This document shows positions 8,226 to 17,372 of a stretch of DNA of 46,730 nt, piece by piece. The notes beneath the pieces are model-generated. The model saw only the letters and a list, made by a program, of their open reading frames with translations, was not told the DNA's origin and did not search any database. Numbering within the stretch: position 1 is the first letter of the stretch; each line of letters begins with the position of its first letter. A program made the translations under genes and the position numbers. This stretch comes from Clostridiaceae bacterium (GTDB taxonomy: Bacteria > Bacillota > Clostridia > Tissierellales > Sporanaerobacteraceae). The stretch covers positions 1 to 46,730 of the forward strand of contig JAHXQP010000026.1 in NCBI GenBank assembly GCA_019391515.1, read 5' to 3'.

Positions 8226-9521
8226 ATGTTAGGACTTAATAAGAAATTATCCCAGTTAGATAAAGAAGGAAAGAAAATAAAAGTTGGATTAGTTGGAGCT
8301 GGCCAAATGGGAAAAGGAATGGTAAGCCAAATGTCACTTATGAAAGGTATGATTCCAGCACTAGTAGTGGACAATGATATGGAATCTGCTGTAGAAGCTT
8401 ATACATTGGCTGGGATAAAACGGGAGGACATTGTTACTGCTAGAAAATTAGAAGATGTTAATATAGCAATGGAAAGTGGTAAATATGTTGCAGCTGAAGA
8501 TTCGGATTTTGTTACTAAAGCAAACCTTATTGATGTAGTAGTAGATGCTACAGGGGTACCAGATGTTGGTGCAAAATTAGCTATGGATTCAATATTTAAT
8601 AAAAAACATATTGTTATGTTAAATGTAGAAGCAGATGTAGTAGTTGGACCAATACTGAATAAGATGGCTCAAAATGCAGGAGTAGTATATACAGGTACTG
8701 CAGGAGATGAACCTGGAGCAGTAAAAGAAATATATGATTTTGCTGACGCAGCAGGCTTTGATGTTCTTGCTATTGGAAAAGGAAAGAACAATCCTGTTGA
8801 TTTAGAAGCTACTCCAGATAGTGTAAGAGAAAAGGCTTTAAAGTCAGGAGTTAAGCCTAGGATGTTGGCATCCTTTGTAGATGGGACAAAGACGATGGTG
8901 GAAATGTCTTGTATGGCAAATGCTACTGGTTTTATTCCAGATATAAGAGGAGGTCATGCTCCATCAGCAGTAGTAGATGAATTACCTAGAGTTTTTAGTT
9001 TAAAAAGTGAAGGCGGTATATTGAATAAGTATAAAATTGTAGATTATGTAAATGGGGTTGCTCCAGGAGTATTTGTCATAATTACAAGTAAATTACCACA
9101 AGTTCAACACGAAATGGAATATTTAAGTATGGGACCAGGACCAAATTATGTATTATATCGTCCATATCATCTAACTAGCTTAGAGACCCCACTTACAGTT
9201 GCTAGAGCTGCGATATATAATGAACCTACTATTATTCCTATGGATGGAAAGCCTATAGCAGAAACTATTACTATAGCTAAAAAGGATTTAAAATCAGGAG
9301 AAAAATTAGATGGAATAGGTGGCTTCACTGTATATGGTAGCATAGATACTTATGAAACAGCTAAAAAAGAAAATCTAGTTCCTATTGGATTAATAAATAA
9401 AAATACTGTGGTTAAAAAGGATATTAAAAAAGGTGAGCTTATAACCTACGATATGGTTGAATTAGATACTAAAACTTTGATATATAAACTTAGAAAGTTA
9501 CAAGAAGACATAATAGGATAA
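8226..9521 (+). CDS. Homoserine-dehydrogenase-like NAD(P) oxidoreductase with C-terminal SAF domain
   Basis: A 431-residue protein. Residues 18-45 hold a Rossmann nucleotide site (VGLVGAGQMGKGMVSQMS), the middle has the dehydrogenase-like VVVDATGVPDVGAKLAMDSI and the GTAGDEPGAVKEIYDFADAA segment, and residues from about 350 form a SAF domain of the type found in altronate dehydratases and antifreeze-like proteins. The family is related to homoserine dehydrogenase by fold but lacks its usual overall arrangement, and some members act on sugar acids or branched sugars. Its start is set by AGGAGG. With the SorC-type regulator it forms a two-gene operon, so a sugar, polyol or sugar-acid substrate is likely. 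The exact reaction is unknown. Confidence 0.78.
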   Translation: MLGLNKKLSQLDKEGKKIKVGLVGAGQMGKGMVSQMSLMKGMIPALVVDNDMESAVEAYTLAGIKREDIVTARKLEDVNIAMESGKYVAAEDSDFVTKANLIDVVVDATGVPDVGAKLAMDSIFNKKHIVMLNVEADVVVGPILNKMAQNAGVVYTGTAGDEPGAVKEIYDFADAAGFDVLAIGKGKNNPVDLEATPDSVREKALKSGVKPRMLASFVDGTKTMVEMSCMANATGFIPDIRGGHAPSAVVDELPRVFSLKSEGGILNKYKIVDYVNGVAPGVFVIITSKLPQVQHEMEYLSMGPGPNYVLYRPYHLTSLETPLTVARAAIYNEPTIIPMDGKPIAETITIAKKDLKSGEKLDGIGGFTVYGSIDTYETAKKENLVPIGLINKNTVVKKDIKKGELITYDMVELDTKTLIYKLRKLQEDIIG

Positions 9522-9583
9522 GAATATTTATGATACATAAAATTAAACACTATAAATGGAATAAGTTCTAAATTGATTTCATT

Positions 9584-9612
9584 TTGCTTTTTTCTATAAA
9601 TTAGATTATAAT
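9584..9612 (+). promoter_or_regulatory. Promoter of lplA
   Basis: TTGCTT (9584-9589), 17-bp spacer, TATAAT (9607-9612). No clear terminator separates it from the gene before. Confidence 0.5.
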
Positions 9613-9644
9613 TTTGTTGACACGGAAAAAGTGGGGGTGTGGCA

Positions 9645-10634
9645 ATGATTTATATTAAAAGTGATTCTACTAAACCACAATTTAATTTAGCACTAGAGGA
9701 ATACGTTTTTGAGTACTTAGATGAATTTGATGAGATCTTTATGTTGTGGCAAAATGAGCCTGCTATAATAGTGGGAAAACATCAGAATACTATTGAAGAA
9801 ATAAATACTAAATATGTTAAAGAAAATAATATACATGTAGTTAGAAGGCTTTCTGGTGGTGGAGCTGTATATCATGATCTAGGAAATTTAAATTATACTA
9901 TCATATCTAAATCTGAAGGGATCAACGGTTTCGATTTTAAGACTTTTTCTCAGCCAGTAATAGATGTATTAGCTGAATTAGGAATTAAGGCAGAATTTAC
10001 AGGAAGAAACGATATAGTTATAGGTGAACAAAAGTTTTGTGGGAATGCCCAATATATGAAAAAAGGCAAAGTTTTACATCATGGTGCTATATTATTTGAT
10101 ACAGAATTAGATGTTTTAGGAAAATCTTTAAAAGTATCAAAGGATAAAATTCTATCTAAAGGTGTAAAATCTGTGAGAAGTAGAGTAACAAATATTAAAG
10201 ATCATTTAAAAGAAGATATTACTGTCGAAGATTTTGAAAATCTTTTATTGAAGCGTATGTTTCGAGGAGAAAAGAAAATACTTCCATATGAACTATCTGA
10301 AAAAGATTTGCAAAAAGTTAATGAACTTGTAGAAAAAAGATATGGAACTTGGGAATGGAACTATGGAGAATCTCCAGAGTTTAATATAAAAAAATCTAAT
10401 AGATTTGAAAGTGGAAAAGTGGAGACTTTTATAGATGTAGATAGAGGAATTATTAAAGAACTTAAATTTTATGGCGATTTTTTTGGTCATGGTGAATTAG
10501 AAGATATAGAAAATAAGTTAATAGGTGTAAAGTATAATGAAAATGATATAAGACATGCTTTAAACAATATAAATATAAGTTATTATTTTTCAGGTATTTC
10601 TGTAGAACAATTATTAAGTTGCATCATTGACTAA
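9645..10634 (+). CDS. lplA: Lipoate-protein ligase A
   Basis: Attaches scavenged lipoate, via lipoyl-AMP, to lysines of lipoyl domains such as glycine cleavage H protein or 2-oxoacid dehydrogenase E2. The 329-residue protein has the catalytic-domain signature VRRLSGGGAVYHDLGNLNYT (about residues 70-90), the AEFTGRNDIVIGEQKFCGNA segment, and a C-terminal accessory domain from about residue 245, as in the long bacterial form. The ATG at 9645 is preferred over an in-frame GTG at 9639 because GGGGGTG at 9633-9639 is well placed for it and family members begin MIYIKSDST. It appears monocistronic. No lipoylated protein gene is nearby. Confidence 0.92.
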   Translation: MIYIKSDSTKPQFNLALEEYVFEYLDEFDEIFMLWQNEPAIIVGKHQNTIEEINTKYVKENNIHVVRRLSGGGAVYHDLGNLNYTIISKSEGINGFDFKTFSQPVIDVLAELGIKAEFTGRNDIVIGEQKFCGNAQYMKKGKVLHHGAILFDTELDVLGKSLKVSKDKILSKGVKSVRSRVTNIKDHLKEDITVEDFENLLLKRMFRGEKKILPYELSEKDLQKVNELVEKRYGTWEWNYGESPEFNIKKSNRFESGKVETFIDVDRGIIKELKFYGDFFGHGELEDIENKLIGVKYNENDIRHALNNINISYYFSGISVEQLLSCIID

Positions 10635-10643
10635 TCAATTAAC

Positions 10644-10673
10644 TTGACAAATAGAAGTGTTATGATGTATTAT
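10644..10673 (+). promoter_or_regulatory. Promoter of the ileS T-box transcript
   Basis: TTGACA (10644-10649), 18-bp spacer, TATTAT (10668-10673), placing the start just before the T-box stem I. Confidence 0.65.
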
Positions 10674-10683
10674 TATTCAAAAT

Positions 10684-10937
10684 GGAACTAAATATTAAAG
10701 GCGAAGATGAGGAGAGTAATAAAAGAAACTAGTCTAAAGAGAAATAATCATTTTAAGTGAGAGATTATGGCTAAGTCTTTTGTGAAGATCACCTTGGAGC
10801 TTAGCATCTGAAATAGTAGTAAGATGCTACGTATTATGCGTTAAATTTTTGAGTGATAAGTTATATATTTATAACTTATAAATTGGGTGGTACCGCGAAA
10901 ATTTCGTCCCTAAGTTTTTAAAACTTAGGGATTTTTT
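10684..10937 (+). promoter_or_regulatory. T-box riboswitch, isoleucine-specific
   Basis: The leader senses uncharged tRNA-Ile and allows readthrough into ileS. The T-box sequence GGGTGGTACCGCG is at 10885-10897. The specifier codon is ATC at 10788-10790, in the context GTGAAG-ATC-ACC, which matches the context of the Cys leader later in this window. The T in TGGT would pair with the A discriminator of tRNA-Ile. The terminator pairs CCCTAAGTTT (10908-10917) with AAACTTAGGG (10921-10930), then a T6 run. Confidence 0.93.
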
Positions 10938-10989
10938 AAATTATTAATAGAGGAAAATTATTATAAAAATGTAGAAAGGATGAAGAAAT

Positions 10990-13900
10990 ATGGCTTTTAA
11001 GGAACTTTCTAAATCGCCAATAGCTAAAAGAGAACAAGAACTATCAGATTATTGGGATGAGATCAATCTATTGAAAAAAAGTATTGAAACAAGAGATGAT
11101 AACAGTCAGTTTATATTCTATGAAGGTCCTCCAACTGCTAATGGAAAACCAGGAATTCATCATGTTATGGCAAGAACATTAAAAGATGCTGTTTGTAGAT
11201 ATAAAACTATGGAAGGTTATCAAGTTAAGAGAAAAGCTGGATGGGATACTCATGGATTACCAGTAGAAATAGAAGTCGAAAAACAACTTAAATTAAAGAA
11301 TAAGCATGATATTGAAGAATATGGTATTGAAAAATTTAATAGTCAATGTAAAGAGTCTGTATTTAAGTATGAAAGCTTATGGCGTGATATGACAAGAAGA
11401 ATGGCTTACGAAATTGACTTAGATAATCCATATATAACATTAGATAATAATTATATTGAATCTGTATGGTGGATATTAGATAAATTTTTCAAAGAAGGCT
11501 TTATTTATGAAGGTCATAAGATACTTCCATATTGTTCAAGATGTGGAACAGGCCTTGCTTCCCATGAAGTGGCTCAAGGTTATGAAGAAATAAAAACAGA
11601 TACAGTAATAGTTAAGTTTAAAAGAAAAGATAAAGATGAATACTTTTTAGCTTGGACAACTACGCCATGGACATTGCCAAGTAATGTAGTACTAACAGTA
11701 AATCCAGAAGAAATATATATAAAAGTAAAATATGAAGATGAAATATACTACGTAAGTAAAACATTAGCAGATAGTGTCTTAGGTGAAGGTGAATATGAAG
11801 TTATTGAAGAAATGAAAGGTAAAGATTTGGAGTATATAGAGTACGAACAACTTATACCTTTTATAAAAGCAAATAAAAAAGCTTTCTTTATAACTGTTGC
11901 AGATTATGTAACCACTGAAGATGGTACAGGAATAGTCCATTCTGCTCCTGCTTTTGGTGAAGATGACTATAATACAGGATTAAAATATGACCTTCCAGTA
12001 TTAAATCCAGTAAGTGAGGAAGGGAAGTTTTTAGAAACACCTTGGAAGGATAAATTTGTAATGGATGCAGATCCGGATATAATAAGATGGTTAAAAGAAA
12101 ATGGAAAGTTATTTAAAAAGCAAAAAGTTGTTCATAACTATCCTCATTGTTGGAGATGTCATACACCACTTCTATACTATGCAAAACCTAGTTGGTATAT
12201 TGAAATCACTAAACTTAAAGATGAACTAATTAAAAATAATAACGGTGTAGAATGGTATCCAGATTTTGTAGGAGAAAAGAGATTTGGAAATTGGCTAGAA
12301 AATTTAAATGACTGGGCAATTTCTAGAAGCAGATATTGGGGTACTCCCCTTAATATCTGGAGATGTAATGAGTGTGGTCATACAACAAGTATAGGTTCAA
12401 GGCAAGAATTGTCTGAAAAGGCTATAGAAGATATAGATGAAAATATTGAATTACACAGACCATATGTAGATAATGTTCATGTAAAATGTGAAAAATGTAA
12501 TGGAACTATGACTAGAGAAAGAGATGTAGTAGATGTTTGGTTTGATAGTGGTGCTATGCCTTTTGCACAACATCATTATCCTTTTGAAAACAAAGAAAAC
12601 TTTGATAAACTATTCCCAGCAGATTTTATATGTGAAGGAATAGATCAAACTAGAGGATGGTTCTATTCATTGCTTGCTATTTCTACATTTGTAACTGGAA
12701 AGTCACCATATAAACGAGTCTTAGTCAACGACCTTATTTTAGATAAAGAAGGTAGCAAAATGTCTAAGTCTAAGGGAAATACAGTAGATCCATTTAAATT
12801 ATTTGACAAATATGGAGCTGATACACTGAGATGGTATCTACTTTATGTATCTCCACCATGGACCCCTACTAAATTTGACGAAGAAGGTTTAAAAGAAGTA
12901 GAAAGTAAGTTCTTTAGAACTATAAGAAATGTATATAATTTCTTCACATTATATGCAAATACAGATGAAATAGATCCAAGAGAATTCGATATTGAATATA
13001 CAAATAGACCAGAATTAGATAGATGGATACTTTCTAAATATAATAGTTTGTTGAAAAACTTAGAAACTAATATGGATGAATATGATTTAACGAGAGCAGT
13101 AAGAAATATACAGGAATTTGTAAATGAAGATTTATCTAATTGGTATATTAGACGTTCAAGAAGAAGATTTTGGGCTATAGAACTAGATGATGATAAAAAA
13201 GCAGTTTATAGTACCACTTATGAAATACTTGTAGGTCTTAGTAAGGCTATAGCTCCATTTATACCTTTTACTTCAGAAGAAATGTATAGGAAATTGACTG
13301 GAAAAGAGTCTGTACATTTAGATCATTATCCAACAGCTAATGAAGAACTAATTGATATTAAGCTGGAAGAGAAAATGGATTTAGTAAGGGAATTAGTTAC
13401 TTTAGGAAGAGCAGCTAGAGAAAATGAAAGGATAAAAGTTCGTCAACCATTAAATGAAGTGTTGATAGATGGCAAGCATAAAAAAACAATTGACAATTTA
13501 GTACCTCTTATAAAAGAAGAACTTAATGTAAAGAGTGTAGTATTTGAGAGTGATTTATCTCAATTTATGAACTATTCCTTAAAACCTAATTATAAAGTTG
13601 CAGGACCAATATTGGGGCCTAAGATTAAATCTTTTGCTAAAGCATTAAATACAATAGATAGCCGTGAAGCTGTAGATAAATTAGAGGAAGAAGGAAAGTT
13701 ATTATTAGATTTAGATGGAGAACAAATAGAGATAGAAAAAGATTATGTGCTAATCAATATTTCAGCTAAAGAAGGATTTAACGTATCTACTGGCAAAAAT
13801 CTATTTGTAATATTGGATACTACTTTAACTGAAGAACTTTTAAATGAAGGATATGCGAGAGAATTTATTTCTAAAGTTCAACAAATGAGAAAAAACAATG

Positions 13901-14094
13901 GGTATGAGATGTTAGATAATATAAATATATATTATAATGGAAACATTGAAATAGAAAATGCAGTTGAAGAGTATAAAGACTATATAATGAAAGAAACTCT
14001 AGCATTATCTATTAAAAAAGTTGAAGAAGATTCATTTGAAAAACAAGATTTAAATGGCCATGAAACAGGAATTAAATTAGAAAAAGTAGAATAA
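10990..14094 (+). CDS. ileS: Isoleucyl-tRNA synthetase, IleS2 type with GIHH signature
   Basis: Charges tRNA-Ile and edits Val-tRNA-Ile. At 1034 residues with GPPTANGKPGIHHVMARTLK it belongs to the eukaryote-like IleS2 branch rather than the usual bacterial IleS1. The first class-I signature reads G55-I-H-H58 where HIGH is expected, so positions one and three are exchanged; the second signature KMSKS is intact at 590-594. The editing domain lies at about residues 195-390, and zinc-type CXXC pairs occur near 180 (CSRCG), 456 and 507. The family is naturally tolerant of mupirocin. The T-box upstream makes it the regulated and presumably main IleRS; no other copy is in the window. A strong terminator follows. 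Confidence 0.95.
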   Translation: MAFKELSKSPIAKREQELSDYWDEINLLKKSIETRDDNSQFIFYEGPPTANGKPGIHHVMARTLKDAVCRYKTMEGYQVKRKAGWDTHGLPVEIEVEKQLKLKNKHDIEEYGIEKFNSQCKESVFKYESLWRDMTRRMAYEIDLDNPYITLDNNYIESVWWILDKFFKEGFIYEGHKILPYCSRCGTGLASHEVAQGYEEIKTDTVIVKFKRKDKDEYFLAWTTTPWTLPSNVVLTVNPEEIYIKVKYEDEIYYVSKTLADSVLGEGEYEVIEEMKGKDLEYIEYEQLIPFIKANKKAFFITVADYVTTEDGTGIVHSAPAFGEDDYNTGLKYDLPVLNPVSEEGKFLETPWKDKFVMDADPDIIRWLKENGKLFKKQKVVHNYPHCWRCHTPLLYYAKPSWYIEITKLKDELIKNNNGVEWYPDFVGEKRFGNWLENLNDWAISRSRYWGTPLNIWRCNECGHTTSIGSRQELSEKAIEDIDENIELHRPYVDNVHVKCEKCNGTMTRERDVVDVWFDSGAMPFAQHHYPFENKENFDKLFPADFICEGIDQTRGWFYSLLAISTFVTGKSPYKRVLVNDLILDKEGSKMSKSKGNTVDPFKLFDKYGADTLRWYLLYVSPPWTPTKFDEEGLKEVESKFFRTIRNVYNFFTLYANTDEIDPREFDIEYTNRPELDRWILSKYNSLLKNLETNMDEYDLTRAVRNIQEFVNEDLSNWYIRRSRRRFWAIELDDDKKAVYSTTYEILVGLSKAIAPFIPFTSEEMYRKLTGKESVHLDHYPTANEELIDIKLEEKMDLVRELVTLGRAARENERIKVRQPLNEVLIDGKHKKTIDNLVPLIKEELNVKSVVFESDLSQFMNYSLKPNYKVAGPILGPKIKSFAKALNTIDSREAVDKLEEEGKLLLDLDGEQIEIEKDYVLINISAKEGFNVSTGKNLFVILDTTLTEELLNEGYAREFISKVQQMRKNNGYEMLDNINIYYNGNIEIENAVEEYKDYIMKETLALSIKKVEEDSFEKQDLNGHETGIKLEKVE

Positions 14095-14115
14095 TATTTT
14101 TAAAATAAAGGTTTT

Positions 14116-14155
14116 AAAAAAGTAGGATAGATAACTAGTTATCTATCCTACTTTT
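14116..14155 (+). terminator. Terminator of ileS
   Basis: AGTAGGATAGATAAC (14121-14135) pairs with GTTATCTATCCTACT (14138-14152), flanked by A-run and T-run. Confidence 0.9.
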
Positions 14156-14239
14156 TAGAAATATGTATTAGGATTTATCTAATATTTTTATAGTATATGG
14201 TATAATATGGTCTAGATAAATTGATTTGGGGGGATACAT

Positions 14240-15748
14240 ATGGATAAACTTGAAAGTTTAGCAAAAGGATTAGAAGAAATTCAAGTTGATTTAATGAGAC
14301 GTAGTTGGGTTCAATATACTGTAGGATATGATTTTAACATTGATGAGGTTTATGAAAAACTTAATAGTTTTATGTCAGACAAGAAAAATTTTGATATAGT
14401 ATGTAAATATTTAGATATGGATTTAAATAAAACAGACAAAAGAAAAGTTGAAATACTTTATAGTGCTTTCAAACCCTATCATTTGAGTAAAGAATTAAAT
14501 GGGTTGAATTTGGAAATTCAGAAAAAAACTAATGAGCTTTCTCAGGTGTTGAATACTTTTAGATTTAATATTGATGGAAAGGAAATTACATCTGTAGAAA
14601 TCACACAAATACTTTCAAATGAAGAAGACAGAAATTTAAGAAAAAAAGCTTATTTTGCAAGAAATCAAATTAATAAACCATTAGTAGATGCTGGTTTTAT
14701 TGAATTGATTAATTTGAGAAAAGAATATGCTAAAACTTATGGTGATAATGATTTTGTAGAGCATAAATTAAAAAAAGATGAATTGAGTCAAGATATATTT
14801 AATAGTTGGAAAAATGATCTAAGTAGATGTATAGATATATTAAATAATAAAAGAATGGAATATGCAGAAAAGTTTATCCATGAAAATAAGCTTATGCCTT
14901 GGGATCAAGATTATATAGGTTCAAAAATAGCCCCTTCACTAAATACTACAGTAGATATGTCTAATTATTATAATATTTTAATGAAATTTTTTTTGAATTT
15001 TGGAATTGATATAGACAAATACAATATTACTTATGATATATTTTCTAGGAAGAATAAATCTGAATGGGGATATAATTTTCCAATTGAAACAGGAAAAGAT
15101 TCAAGAATCCTTGCCAATGTAAAGAATAAATACCATGAATATGAAGTACTACTTCATGAAACAGGACATGGGATACATTCATTTTTGTTAGAACCAGAGG
15201 AAAGGATACTTAATGCGGGTATTAGCGGAATAATATCTGAAGGAATAGCAAACTTATTTGGTGGATTTATCTATGAAGAGATATTTTATAAAAACTTTTT
15301 TGACAGTGGCGTAAAAGATGAATTTGCTAAAATGAAAGAATTTGATAAGTTAAATTATTTAAGATTTATAGGGGATATATTCTTTGATCAAGAGCTATAT
15401 AGGAATAACATAGAAAATTTAGATGATATATATGAAGTTTATTTCAAAGTATTTAGGGAATTATTTAATGACAAAATTTATAATGAAGAACCTCCTTTTG
15501 GCTATAGAATTCATCATACTACTCATCCGATATATATGCATAATTATTTCATGGGAGATGTAACTTGTGAAATGCTTAAGAAAGTATTCAACAAAAAATA
15601 TGGTACTTCCTCTATAACAGAAAAACCTAGGGAATTTGGAGAATTCTTGATAGATGAAGTGATAAACCCTTCAGGATTATATAAATATGAAGACTTATTT
15701 GAAAAAATAAGTGGAGAAAAGTTTTCATTAAAATGGTATTTAGAATAG
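14240..15748 (+). CDS. M3-family zinc metallopeptidase (oligopeptidase-like)
   Basis: A 502-residue cytoplasmic metallopeptidase. The zinc-binding motif is H306-E-T-G-H310 in LLHETGHGIHSFLL, and E334 in GIISEGIANLFGGF is the likely third ligand, as in M3 enzymes. The length is short compared with PepF-type oligoendopeptidases of about 600 residues, mainly because the N-terminal helical region is reduced, so it may be a carboxypeptidase-like or divergent M3 member cleaving short peptides. GGGGGG precedes the ATG at 14240. It has an isolated setting: ileS terminator before, and a shared bidirectional terminator after. Confidence 0.8.
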   Translation: MDKLESLAKGLEEIQVDLMRRSWVQYTVGYDFNIDEVYEKLNSFMSDKKNFDIVCKYLDMDLNKTDKRKVEILYSAFKPYHLSKELNGLNLEIQKKTNELSQVLNTFRFNIDGKEITSVEITQILSNEEDRNLRKKAYFARNQINKPLVDAGFIELINLRKEYAKTYGDNDFVEHKLKKDELSQDIFNSWKNDLSRCIDILNNKRMEYAEKFIHENKLMPWDQDYIGSKIAPSLNTTVDMSNYYNILMKFFLNFGIDIDKYNITYDIFSRKNKSEWGYNFPIETGKDSRILANVKNKYHEYEVLLHETGHGIHSFLLEPEERILNAGISGIISEGIANLFGGFIYEEIFYKNFFDSGVKDEFAKMKEFDKLNYLRFIGDIFFDQELYRNNIENLDDIYEVYFKVFRELFNDKIYNEEPPFGYRIHHTTHPIYMHNYFMGDVTCEMLKKVFNKKYGTSSITEKPREFGEFLIDEVINPSGLYKYEDLFEKISGEKFSLKWYLE

Positions 15749-15754
15749 TATATT

Positions 15755-15797
15755 AAAGAATATCCCTAGTATAGCACCTATACTAGGGATATTCTTT
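15755..15797. terminator. Bidirectional terminator between the peptidase gene and the guaD remnant
   Basis: A perfect 20-bp stem pairs AAAGAATATCCCTAGTATAG (15755-15774) with its complement (15778-15797) around a CAC loop. It has A/T flanks on both sides and serves two converging genes. Confidence 0.92.
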
Positions 15798-16988
15798 AAA
15801 ACTTTGGCTCTTTAATTTTTCTTCCTTGAACATATCTTTCTACAATATTTCTGTCATCTCCAATATATATAAATTTTTGTATTCTTTCTTCTAGTGTAAG
15901 GTTGTTTATATCTCCAAGATTAGAGTCATCTATAACTAATGCATCAAAATCATATCCATTTTCAAAGCTACCCACTTTTCCAAAGAAACTTCCTCCACCT
16001 TTAGTTCCAAGATAGAAAGCTTCTGATGTACTAATAGGCTTATATTTTTTATTTGTTTCTAACCATTTAATTTTAGAAGCTTGAATTGCTGATACCATAA
16101 CTTTTTGTATACTTGTTTCATAACCTGCTGATATATCTGTACCAAGTCCTATAGGAATATCTGTATCTAAAAATTTTCTTACTGGCATTATTCCACTAGA
16201 TAGATTATAGTTTTAGTTTGGCCAAATAGACTAAACTCATTATATACACTGGCATAATCTTTAAATTCCGGCTCTAATTCTTTTACCCATTCTATTTCAT
16301 TAGTATTTTCAGAAAGATGAGATTGAACAGGAATATTGTATTTTATAGATAAATCCCCTAAACCTTTTAGTAACTCAGAAGTACAAGTGGGTACAAATCT
16401 TGGTGTGATAATAGTTTTAACAATATCTGATTTGTTTTTATACTTTAATATTATTTCTTCTGTTTCTCTTATAGAAGTTTTAGTGTCTTCTAATATATAA
16501 TCTGGAGTATTTCTATTCATATTTACTTTCCCAATATATGCACCTAATCCAGATTTAATAAATAAGTCGAATAAAAGCTCTGTACTTTCTTTATGAATAC
16601 TGCTAAATAGACTTACCCTTGTAGTGCCTACTTTCCATAATTCATAGATTAGTTTTCTATAAACTTTTTCTGCATATTCTATATCATTATATTTTCCCTC
16701 CTCGGGGAAAATGTATTTTTCTAACCAAGGCAGAAGTTCTTTATCCAGACCTAAACCTCTATTTGGAAATTGTGGAACATGAAAATGGAGATCTACAAAG
16801 CTAGGAATAATCAACTTATCTGTATAATCAAATATAGGTATTTTTTCTAAATTTGCATCTATTTTTTCATAGATGCCTCTTACTTTACCATTTTCTACAG
16901 CAATATAAGAATTTTTATAGATATCAAAGGTTTCTTTAGTTGATGTAAAAATAATATTGCTTTTGAAAATCCTGGAATTATTATCCAT
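15796..16988 (-). pseudogene. guaD: Guanine deaminase, broken by an out-of-frame internal deletion
   Basis: Two adjacent reading frames on the minus strand make one amidohydrolase. The upstream part (16988-16188, 266 codons) has the metal-site DLHFHVPQFPNRGLGLDKEL and QSHLSEN and ends in FGQTKTIIYLVE-stop. The downstream part (frame from about 16206 to 15796) begins NLSSGIMPVRKFL and contains GLGTDISAGYETSI. Clostridial guanine deaminases have about 30 residues between FGQTxTI and NLSSG, including the HCIH-type catalytic His. Here those residues are absent and the frames are shifted, so the loss is an internal deletion of roughly 90 bases that is not a multiple of three. Reinitiation at the ATG at 16188 could yield a 130-residue fragment, but no active enzyme. 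GGAGAG still precedes the start. The gene once turned guanine into xanthine. Confidence 0.9.
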
Positions 16989-17372
16989 AAATATCTCTCC
17001 TTAAAATCTGAACTAAATAAATATATTTAATTGAAAAGTCCTTGTATGGTTTTAACAAAAAAACCAATAAGGGTCAAGCTTTGCTATATTTTAAATAATC
17101 CATAGAGATCAATTCCCTTTAAAGTGTTTAATAACAATTTTGGTATATTAAGGGTAGGATGAGAAAATACTAGGATAATTCTTACATTCATGATATAATC
17201 TAAATTGGTAGCAATTAATTATTTTTTTACTTATGAAAAGGTTTGCCTAATATTTTCAAACCATATACAAGGTTTTAAGAAGGATTTTTAAGATCTTTGT
17301 AGAATATTTTAATAGAATATTTAAAATTGTTTAAAAAAATAATAAATATGCTCGCTAAGGGGGAACGATATA
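16989..17372. other. Intergenic region between guaD remnant and EF-G-like gene
   Basis: 384 bases with no gene. It must hold divergent promoters. A weak inverted repeat GGTTTG...CAAACC lies near 17250-17270. I found no riboswitch consensus on either strand. Confidence 0.6.
17049..17077 (-). promoter_or_regulatory. Candidate promoter of the guaD remnant
   Basis: On the minus strand TTGACC (17077-17072), 17-bp spacer, TAAAAC (17054-17049). The match is moderate; it would show the broken gene may still be transcribed. Confidence 0.35.

Noticed and set aside
15796-16988. Programmed frameshift in guaD instead of a pseudogene
   Set aside because: A frameshift alone would keep the residues between FGQTKTI and NLSSG; here about 30 expected codons including a catalytic His are missing.
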